Assembly: GCA_003505715.1 (NCBI GenBank)
Contig: DNXU01000533.1
Span: 1 to 5,194 of the forward strand
Direction: 5' to 3'
DNA length: 5,194 nt
DNA from: Cyanobacteria bacterium UBA8803
GTDB taxonomy: Bacteria; Cyanobacteriota; Cyanobacteriia; Cyanobacteriales; Coleofasciculaceae
A program made the position numbers and the translations under genes. Positions 1 through 4,459 of this stretch are shown here, piece by piece. Each line of letters begins with the position of its first letter. The first letter of the stretch is position 1. The notes beneath the pieces are model-generated. The model did no database searches. It was given only the letters and a program-made list of their open reading frames with translations, and had not been told where the DNA came from.

Positions 1-7
1 AGACTTA

Positions 8-1459
8 ATGAAATTGGTATTAGCAGCGCCCACTTTGGAGCGCCCTGGAGTCGAGAAAGACTACTTATTATTGCGATCTCCCGGAGCCTTGAGCTTTGCT
101 GGGAAAGGACGCCCCCCTGGGCAGAGCAAATTAGAGAGTCAGTTGAAAAAATTGGGGTTAATTCAACCGCCAGAAGTGGCCAACCCGGAATTCCTAGAAG
201 CTGGATTCAACCTACCTTTGGGGTGGACGAATCCATCGTCCACTCTCTCGGCAATAGAGTTAGACCAATCCAGTTTGGAGTTACCAGCGGCAATGGAGTT
301 AACCGCGATCGCCGCTCCGCCCTTGGAAACTGTCTCGACTGGCTCCTCGCAGCAGTGGGATTGCTCCGAGTCGAATACCTCAGTCAAGAAGCCAACTCCC
401 AACTCCCAACTCCCCACTCCCAACCAGGAGTGGTTAACTCTATCGGAAATCCGCCGCGATGGGGGTACTCAGCCTAGAGCCAAGCTTGACCTAAAACACG
501 TTGCTACTTTAGTGGAAGTATTAGAGGACGGTGGTGAACTTGACCCTTCGACTTCGCTCAGGGTCAAGGCTGAGCGAAGTCGAAGCCTTGACCCGGTGAC
601 GGTGTTTTATGATGGTGTCGAATATTGGTTAGCAGATGGTTTTCACCGCTGTAAAGCCCATGAAGACTATGGGCAAGAGGAGATTAACTGTACCATTATT
701 CAGGGCACCCGTCGGGATGCGGTGTTGTTCTCGGTTGGGGCTAATGCTGAACATAAAGCAGTTAAGCCCCGGAGTCGGGAGGATAAGCGACGGGCTGTAA
801 CTATGCTGCTCAACGATCCAGAGTGGAAAGAGTGGAGTAATTATAAAATTGCTGAGGTGTGCAAAGTTAGTGAATCACTTGTGCGCTCACTACGTTTAAA
901 CGTAGTGAGAAATGATGAGAACGAGTCAACTCGCACCTACACCACCAAACACGGCACAAAATCCCAGATGCGAACCGGAAAGATTGGGCGAGGAGAAGTT
1001 CATCAGAAATCAGAGTCTGTGGATAACCATAGCGATAATGCCACTCTCCCAGCTTCCCCAGCTCCCCCAGCTCCACCACCATCAACCGTTCGGACGGGGG
1101 GCGATACCTCAGTCGAGCCGAAAAGGTTCACGCAAGCCAATGACTACCTCATCGGGTTCGTTTCTCACATTGAGGAGATGAATGTTGGGCAATTAGAGGA
1201 AGCGCAGCGGCGCATTGACAAGCGGCTCAACCGCCAGAGTGATGTGGACGAACTCAAGGCTAAATTAAGTGCGATCGCATTTGAACGCGACCAGTTTAAG
1301 ACGGAGGTAGAGGCGATTACATTTGAAAGAGACGCTTATGCTACTCAGGCTGATACCCTGACACAGCAGGTGACGGACTTGCTTGCAGACATTGAAGTGT
1401 TACAGGCAGAACTTGAGGCACTGAGGGCACGCCCCCAAAGGAAGAAGAAGACGGCTTGA
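8..1459 (+). CDS. ParB-like DNA-binding protein with coiled-coil tail (start may lie upstream)
   Basis: Likely a sequence-specific DNA-binding protein of the ParB/Spo0J superfamily. It is probably an accessory regulator or a plasmid/element protein rather than the chromosomal ParB, because no parA lies beside it. Visible: an N-terminal region (1-140) with no clear domain; a ParB N-terminal fold at about 142-255, containing LADGFHRCKAHEDYG (208-222, the position of the GERR-type box) and NAEHKAVKPRSREDKRRAV (246-264); a KorB-type helix-turn-helix at about 276-296 (NYKIAEVCKVSESLVRSL); a low-complexity Pro/Ser linker near 347-360; and a coiled coil at 411-473 ending in a basic RPQRKKKTA tail. 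The coiled coil holds two 14-residue repeats starting AIAFERD and AITFERD. Residues 181-196 are encoded by an inserted palindromic repeat. The frame is open to the window edge, so the ATG at 8 is the first visible start, not a proven one. Gene identity as a ParB-domain protein is firm; its biological role is inferred. Confidence 0.88.
   Translation: MKLVLAAPTLERPGVEKDYLLLRSPGALSFAGKGRPPGQSKLESQLKKLGLIQPPEVANPEFLEAGFNLPLGWTNPSSTLSAIELDQSSLELPAAMELTAIAAPPLETVSTGSSQQWDCSESNTSVKKPTPNSQLPTPNQEWLTLSEIRRDGGTQPRAKLDLKHVATLVEVLEDGGELDPSTSLRVKAERSRSLDPVTVFYDGVEYWLADGFHRCKAHEDYGQEEINCTIIQGTRRDAVLFSVGANAEHKAVKPRSREDKRRAVTMLLNDPEWKEWSNYKIAEVCKVSESLVRSLRLNVVRNDENESTRTYTTKHGTKSQMRTGKIGRGEVHQKSESVDNHSDNATLPASPAPPAPPPSTVRTGGDTSVEPKRFTQANDYLIGFVSHIEEMNVGQLEEAQRRIDKRLNRQSDVDELKAKLSAIAFERDQFKTEVEAITFERDAYATQADTLTQQVTDLLADIEVLQAELEALRARPQRKKKTA
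305..312. repeat. HIP1 octamer GCGATCGC
   Basis: A perfect HIP1 palindrome inside the parB-like gene. This octamer is strongly over-represented in many cyanobacterial genomes, so it supports the taxonomic assignment. Confidence 0.85.
393..425 (+). repeat. heptanucleotide short tandem repeat (CAACTCC)
   Basis: Three exact CAACTCC units (393-413) are followed by a variant CCACTCC (414-420) and a partial unit. Heptanucleotide tandem repeats of this kind are common in filamentous cyanobacteria, usually between genes. Here the array is translated in the linker just before the ParB domain, as Pro/Thr/Asn/Ser/Gln-rich residues 129-139. A seven-base unit shifts frame at every copy, so only copy changes in multiples of three units keep this gene in frame. 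Confidence 0.8.
539..594 (+). repeat. palindromic repeat inserted in frame, flanked by 8-base duplications
   Basis: A perfect 16-base inverted repeat (left arm cttcgacttcgctcag at 546-561, right arm 570-585) surrounds an 8-base loop, ggtcaagg. The copy of cttgaccc at 539-546 is repeated at 587-594. From the end of the first copy to the end of the second is exactly 48 bases, adding 16 codons (residues 181-196). Without it the protein would read GGELDPVTVFYDG, a smooth ParB-domain sequence. Sub-stems also exist (gaccct with agggtc; gtcaaggct with agccttgac), so it can fold as one long or two shorter hairpins. It resembles a dispersed palindromic repeat seen in cyanobacteria and other bacteria; that recognition is from memory. 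Confidence 0.82.
886..909. repeat. 24-base perfect palindrome within the coding region
   Basis: The half-site ctcactacgttt (886-897) is followed immediately by its exact reverse complement (898-909), centred on gtttaaac. It lies at the end of the predicted helix-turn-helix and encodes the residues SLRLNVVR. It could be a protein-binding operator, a small inserted repeat, or a cruciform-forming site. It has no loop and no T-run, so it is not a typical terminator. Confidence 0.75.
1048..1074 (+). repeat. 9-base tandem repeat (CCCAGCTCC) encoding Pro/Ala linker
   Basis: Three units of nine bases occur in a row: cccagcttc, cccagctcc, cccagctcc. They encode a PASPAPPAP linker between the helix-turn-helix and the coiled coil of the ParB-like protein. 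Because the unit is a multiple of three, copy-number change would lengthen or shorten the linker without a frameshift. Confidence 0.7.
1271..1278. repeat. HIP1 octamer GCGATCGC
   Basis: A second perfect HIP1 octamer, within the coiled-coil coding part of the parB-like gene. Confidence 0.85.
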
Positions 1460-1517
1460 CCTGAGTTGAATGATTGAGTCGCGCTCCATCTGGCCTGTGC
1501 TGGGTGGGGTGTTGTTT
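1332..1517 (+). repeat. direct repeat, copy A: tail and terminator of the parB-like gene
   Basis: This segment runs from codon 443 of the parB-like gene to the end of its terminator. It is repeated in the same orientation at 3449-3634, offset 2117 bases, with no gaps. I count 10 mismatches in 186 bases. The five coding differences are three synonymous and two conservative (Arg/Lys and Ala/Val), so the two copies appear to descend from related functional genes rather than from a fresh duplication. Confidence 0.93.
1484..1517 (+). terminator. Rho-independent terminator of the parB-like gene
   Basis: An 11-base-pair stem (1484-1494 with 1499-1509, including four G-T pairs) closes a four-base loop, ctgt, and is followed by tgttgttt. 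It starts 24 bases after the stop codon. The same structure is kept in the copy at 3601-3634, where two of the G-T pairs are G-C. Confidence 0.72.
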
Positions 1518-1519
1518 AA

Positions 1520-1750
1520 TTAATTATCTCGGTAGCGATCAATTACCTGTTTTCCCCAGGTAACCGCATCTTGTTTAGAGTTAAACCAGTCACAAGCTAG
1601 CGCAAAATAATATCCAGACTTTACAGCTTCTTGGCCAGTTAGATAAATAATGGCAAACCATTCGCGAAACTGCTCTTTATATTCGTAAAAGACTCTACAG
1701 TGGTTAGAGATAAAATTGGCTGTGGTAGTTTTTAATTCAACAACACTCAC
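1520..1750 (-). CDS. small protein of unknown function downstream of the effector-like gene (candidate immunity or accessory protein)
   Basis: A 76-residue protein starting at GTG (1748-1750) and ending in TAA. I do not recognise the family. It is rich in aromatic residues (FYEYKEQFREWF, SGYYFALACDWF), has two cysteines, and has no signal peptide or convincing membrane segment, so it should be cytoplasmic. It begins 8 bases after the stop of the 520-residue gene, so the two are almost surely cotranscribed. A purine-rich AAGGGA lies only one base before the GTG, which is closer than usual and suggests translational coupling. Its position fits an immunity or chaperone role. Against classical immunity, a protein protecting from a periplasmic cell-wall enzyme would normally be exported. 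The TAA begins two bases beyond the direct repeat, so the gene ends at the cassette edge. Confidence 0.7.
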   Translation of the reverse strand: MSVVELKTTTANFISNHCRVFYEYKEQFREWFAIIYLTGQEAVKSGYYFALACDWFNSKQDAVTWGKQVIDRYRDN

Positions 1751-1758
1751 TTCCCTTA

Positions 1759-3321
1759 CTAATTATCACACCCCAAAAGATGACGATATTCAAGAGGACT
1801 GGAAGTACTAGCACAGGTGTGACTTGTCCCGACATTCAACTTGCTTAACCCACCCTCTTTACGCAAAATTGCTAATTTCAACTGAGCTAATTCCTCTTCA
1901 CTCAAACTTCCAAGAGTCCGGGTACGCTTTAAACCAGTCCATGATTCAACCTCCTCATTGTATTTGTCTGCTTCCTTTAATGCCTTTTCACTACGATTTA
2001 GTCCCTGTGAATAAATAAGAATAGCATTCTCAATGTTATCACCAGGACTCTTCGTCTTGCGGTCATCCCACCATTTGCCAGATGCTTTTACACCAGACTC
2101 CCAATCTTTAAAAACAACAAAACCAATTCCTTCAGGATTAAAACCTATCACACCTTCAGCATTCGAGGCTATGGTGACATTTCCTGGATTATTGTTTCGC
2201 CAAGGGAGGGCACCCCCAACTTTAACTTCATTCTGGTATACCACATAGCCTTGACCAGCCAAATCTTTACCAACCGTACCTGGAGAAGTACGAGTCTCCG
2301 CTGTTGAACTTAAAAATTCTCCAAGTTCCTTCTTACGATCTTCTAGTTCTTTCCGTTCTTTGCTATTGGCAACAGGAAGTTGTTTAAGTTTCTCTTCAAT
2401 AGCTCGAATTTCATCTCGAACGTGCCCCCGCTTGAGTGTCAATCGTTCTCGTTCAGCCTCTTTCTTTTCTTTCTCTAATTGGCTGATTCCCGCCCAGACT
2501 TCTGATGAAACTTTTGGCGCATCACCTCCACTCTTATTAGGAAGAATTTTGTAGATATCTTTTAAAGCTTCATCAATTGCAGCAATCTCATTCCCTAATA
2601 ATTCAATCAGATAATTTTCCGCTGTAACAATTTCGCCTTTAATAATCTTCTCTTGTTCTAGTGCATCTCTGATTTCTTGTTTATTTTCTTCAGTTGAAGC
2701 TTTAGGCAGATGAGAAAGATCTGCTTTCAATTTATCCCGTACCTCTCGCTGGCTCTGAGTTGCTTGCTTCCGTGTTTCAATCTGAGCTACGCGCTCTGCA
2801 TATTCTGGTGGTAGAGTGATAGTGTTTCCCGATTCTTCCTGGCGTTGAAGGACTTCTTCCCCTGCAACGGGCTGCTCAATTAGTTCTTCCCCAACCGATT
2901 CTTCTTGGCGCTGCACCTTAAACTGATTCAACCCATTTAATACCGGATTGGCTCTCTCTATCACCTCCGGCTGATACTCATTGTCTAACCCATCTAAGGT
3001 CAGTTTCCTTTGTACTCTTGGTGATGGTGTATCATGTGCGGCTGATTCTGCTTGGCGTTGAATCGTCTCTGATTCAGTTGATAGCTGAGCGCTGTTTTCC
3101 CCTTCTGACTCTTCCTGGGGTGGTGCGGATGCCGCTTCCAAACTCCTCAGTATGGGATTGTCGGTAATCCAGTCTGTAGCGAGGGGTGTATAGGCTGGCA
3201 TTTCCTTGGGGGCTTGGCTTAGTTTAGGCTGAACCTTATACGGCTGTGGTCCGAATTTAGAGGGCTTCTTCTGAACTGTAGGACTCCAGGAGGAACTTGG
3301 CTTTTTGACCTGCTTGTACAT
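1759..3321 (-). CDS. effector-like protein: QRQEES leader, coiled coil, RNNNPGN lysozyme-like domain
   Basis: Probable exported toxin or effector of 520 residues. Residues 1-165 are a disordered, Pro/Ser/Gln-rich leader carrying IQRQAES (87-93), VQRK (103-106), VQRQEES (136-142) and LQRQEES (158-164). Such leaders typify cyanobacterial eCIS cargo proteins, though no HExxH DUF4157 motif is present. Residues about 175-340 are charged and coiled-coil forming. Residues about 355-490 resemble phage and polymorphic-toxin domains that carry LPWRNNNPGN (372-381), a GFVVFKDWESG stretch (400-410), WTGL (461-464) and an LSEEELAQLKLAILRKEGG end. These are generally treated as peptidoglycan hydrolase or muramidase-like, but catalysis is inferred. 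The last 24 residues are an unusual tail with the protein's only cysteines. The ATG has a good GAGGTG ribosome site. There is no N-terminal signal peptide, which fits a non-Sec route. The gene ends 8 bases before the 76-residue gene. Confidence 0.82.
   Translation of the reverse strand: MYKQVKKPSSSWSPTVQKKPSKFGPQPYKVQPKLSQAPKEMPAYTPLATDWITDNPILRSLEAASAPPQEESEGENSAQLSTESETIQRQAESAAHDTPSPRVQRKLTLDGLDNEYQPEVIERANPVLNGLNQFKVQRQEESVGEELIEQPVAGEEVLQRQEESGNTITLPPEYAERVAQIETRKQATQSQREVRDKLKADLSHLPKASTEENKQEIRDALEQEKIIKGEIVTAENYLIELLGNEIAAIDEALKDIYKILPNKSGGDAPKVSSEVWAGISQLEKEKKEAERERLTLKRGHVRDEIRAIEEKLKQLPVANSKERKELEDRKKELGEFLSSTAETRTSPGTVGKDLAGQGYVVYQNEVKVGGALPWRNNNPGNVTIASNAEGVIGFNPEGIGFVVFKDWESGVKASGKWWDDRKTKSPGDNIENAILIYSQGLNRSEKALKEADKYNEEVESWTGLKRTRTLGSLSEEELAQLKLAILRKEGGLSKLNVGTSHTCASTSSPLEYRHLLGCDN
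2831..3063 (-). repeat. three dispersed repeats coding for xQRQ[EA]ES
   Basis: Three related 20-base segments (2831-2850, 2897-2916, 3044-3063) in the leader of the 520-residue gene encode LQRQEES, VQRQEES and IQRQAES. Their DNA is similar (all carry the core caacgccag or a close variant), suggesting internal duplication. QRQ repeats mark leaders of DUF4157-type cargo proteins in cyanobacteria, so they may be recognition or processing sites; that function is inference. Confidence 0.6.
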
Positions 3322-3325
3322 ATCC

Positions 3326-3331
3326 CACCTC
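3326..3331 (-). promoter_or_regulatory. ribosome binding site of the 520-residue gene
   Basis: On the minus strand the sequence GAGGTG lies four bases before the ATG at 3319-3321. This supports the chosen start. I see no convincing -35/-10 promoter pair in the remaining 117 bases up to the repeat, although the region is AT-rich near 3361-3371. Confidence 0.6.
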
Positions 3332-3448
3332 GGTTAGCACCAGGGATTAGAAGTACTCACAATATTAAATAGTTGAATTCACTTGCCCCCCACCCCTTCA
3401 AAAAACTTGATAAACTTTGGCAAATGCCTTACTCAACTTGCTGACAAT

Positions 3449-3576
3449 ACGCTTATGCTACTCAGGCTGATACCCTGACACAGCAAGTGACGGACTTACT
3501 GGCAGACATTGAAGTGTTACAGGCAGAACTTGAGGCACTGAAGGTACGCCCCCAAAGGAAGAAGAAGACGGCTTGA
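3449..3576 (+). pseudogene. truncated copy of the parB-like gene (last 41 codons)
   Basis: This stretch encodes YATQADTLTQQV and onward to RPQRKKKTA and a TGA stop. It is nearly identical to the C-terminal coiled-coil end of the protein at 8-1459. No start codon precedes it: an in-frame TGA lies at 3442-3444, two codons before the homology begins. It is therefore a leftover 3' end, not a gene. Three of its five base differences from the intact copy are synonymous, so it was cut off from a gene that had been under selection. Confidence 0.88.
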
Positions 3577-3600
3577 CCTGAGTTGAATGATTGAGTAGCG

Positions 3601-3634
3601 CCCCATCCGGCTCGTGCTGGGTGGGGTGTTGTTT
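3601..3634 (+). terminator. Rho-independent terminator in the truncated copy
   Basis: The stem ccccatccggc (3601-3611) pairs with gctgggtgggg (3616-3626), with two G-T pairs and loop tcgt, followed by tgttgttt. It is stronger than copy A because two of that copy's G-T pairs are G-C here. It should stop plus-strand transcripts. The minus strand lacks a T-run after the stem, so it is probably one-directional. Confidence 0.7.
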
Positions 3635-3745
3635 GGGGTTGGCATTCGTGACAAGTTAAAGCAGAGTGATTTTTGTCAATGAGACAATATACTTAATTCT
3701 CCTATTAACGAGAATGATAATCAAAGAAACAGGGGAGGGGTAGAG

Positions 3746-3760
3746 GCGAGCAGCGCTCGC
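3746..3760. repeat. short inverted repeat GCGAGC-agc-GCTCGC
   Basis: A six-base-pair GC-only stem with a three-base loop stands out in an AT-rich interval and is followed by ttaaata. It may be a small hairpin or protein site. The lack of a T-run makes a terminator unlikely. Confidence 0.35.
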
Positions 3761-3864
3761 TTAAATAGTACACATGCACTATTAGTCAATTAGAACTACA
3801 GGAAGAGCAAATATTTAGATTGGTAACAACAATTAAGTTTGCTTGAAAGTTAAAAGGAGTCTTG

Positions 3865-3882
3865 ATGGGAAAATTAATTTAA
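3865..3882 (+). pseudogene. vestigial gene start with strong ribosome site
   Basis: AAGGAG (3854-3859) lies five bases before ATG, which is ideal spacing, yet the frame reads only MGKLI and then TAA. After the stop the same frame reads VYIPSDDEVY before another TAA. This looks like the first codons of a lost gene interrupted by nonsense mutations, or a chance match. No family can be assigned. Confidence 0.3.
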
Positions 3883-4035
3883 GTGTATATTCCCTCAGAC
3901 GATGAAGTTTACTAAACTCAACTATTGTCAGTACTTACTGGGCAGTCAAATTAATTATACATTAACAAATTGACGCAATCACTTAGAAGTAATTAGTCAT
4001 GATAAAATTAACCGTTATTTAAAGAATGAGAGGAT

Positions 4036-4095
4036 ATGAAGGCAGCACTAACCTACGCTGCGCCTAAGCTCGATCGCCCAGTTCTGGTGGTATGA
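4036..4095 (+). pseudogene. 19-codon frame resembling the start of the parB-like protein
   Basis: ATG after a closely spaced agagga begins MKAALTYAAPKLDRPVLVV and then TGA. The segment AAPKLDRP resembles AAPTLERP at residues 6-13 of the parB-like protein, which also begins with MK. It may be the remnant of a related gene's 5' end or a chance short frame. The ribosome site is only two bases from the ATG, which argues against efficient translation. Confidence 0.3.
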
Positions 4096-4145
4096 CCTTA
4101 TTAATCTCCCTAAAACACCTATTGCTCCATCATTTTATTAGCAGA

Positions 4146-4367
4146 TTATGATGTTTGTTGACGCAGTTGTTCGACATACTGCTCAAACTCTTGTTCAGAA
4201 ACATAATCTATTTCACCATCTCCTACAGTAATCTTTGAAAGATACTGCATCGCCCGTTTAAACTCGCCAGTATCCCAATCATAGGCAAGAACATCCATCC
4301 CACCGTCTTCAGTTTCTATTGCCTTAACTGGTCGCTCTCCAACAATGCAGTAGAGTGGTAATTTCAT
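4146..4367 (-). CDS. small acidic protein downstream of the DUF4157-RelA/SpoT-like gene (candidate immunity or accessory protein)
   Basis: A 73-residue acidic protein with ATG start and TAA stop. It begins MKLPLYCIVGERPVKAIETEDGGMDVLAYDWDTGEF in character: a beta-rich N-terminal half with a conserved-looking DGGMDVLAYDWDTGEF region (21-36), then an acidic helix (VSEQEFEQYVEQLRQQ). It looks like a conserved cyanobacterial family of unknown function; that is recollection, not a search. There is no signal peptide or membrane segment. It follows the RelA/SpoT-like gene on the same strand after 92 bases, so it may be cotranscribed or have its own promoter in that gap. No strong ribosome site is visible. 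Its place directly after a toxin-like gene makes it an immunity candidate, but nothing in the sequence proves this. Confidence 0.75.
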   Translation of the reverse strand: MKLPLYCIVGERPVKAIETEDGGMDVLAYDWDTGEFKRAMQYLSKITVGDGEIDYVSEQEFEQYVEQLRQQTS

Positions 4368-4459
4368 AAATATAATGCTCTCATCGTAAACTTGATTTCC
4401 TGCTTATCCACTTATTGAGTATATGCTGAAATTTCCTCTAGTTATCCAGTTAATTTCAA

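Larger units (their letters stand above)
3449..3634 (+). repeat. direct repeat, copy B
   Basis: The right-hand copy of the 186-base repeat also present at 1332-1517. Homology begins at acgcttatg, directly after ctgacaat, and stops after gttgttt. Beyond that the two loci differ completely. Copies A and B bracket the 1931-base cassette carrying the effector-like gene and its 76-residue partner. Confidence 0.93.
3635..4145. other. gene-poor AT-rich interval
   Basis: About 510 bases with no full-length gene on either strand. It holds a small inverted repeat (3746-3760), a strong ribosome site with a 5-codon frame (3854-3882) and a 19-codon frame (4036-4095), all suggestive of decayed plus-strand genes. 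I see no tRNA, CRISPR array or clear riboswitch. It separates the two minus-strand effector loci. Confidence 0.6.

Noticed and set aside
393..425. CRISPR repeats
   Set aside because: The units are seven bases long and contiguous, without spacers; this is a cyanobacterial short tandem repeat.
163..1181. Overlapping open frames on both strands inside the parB-like gene (163-423, 223-477, 867-1085, 912-1181)
   Set aside because: They are shadows of the ParB-domain gene, with low-complexity content from the tandem repeats and no ribosome sites or recognisable domains.
8..1459. The chromosomal partition protein ParB
   Set aside because: No parA neighbour, a divergent GFHR in place of GERR, a long unrelated N-terminus and a duplicated tail all point to an accessory ParB-like protein.
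1824..2554. Plus-strand open frames opposite the 520-residue gene
   Set aside because: All lie antisense to a long gene with recognisable domains and show Ser/Pro/Leu-rich translations typical of reverse-frame artefacts.
3449..3634. Target duplication or terminal repeat of a classical insertion sequence
   Set aside because: The repeat is 186 bases, contains recognisable coding and terminator sequence, has no terminal inverted repeats, and the cassette between the copies has no transposase.
3746..3760. Rho-independent terminator
   Set aside because: The stem is only six base pairs and no T-run follows on either strand; it is kept only as a short inverted repeat.
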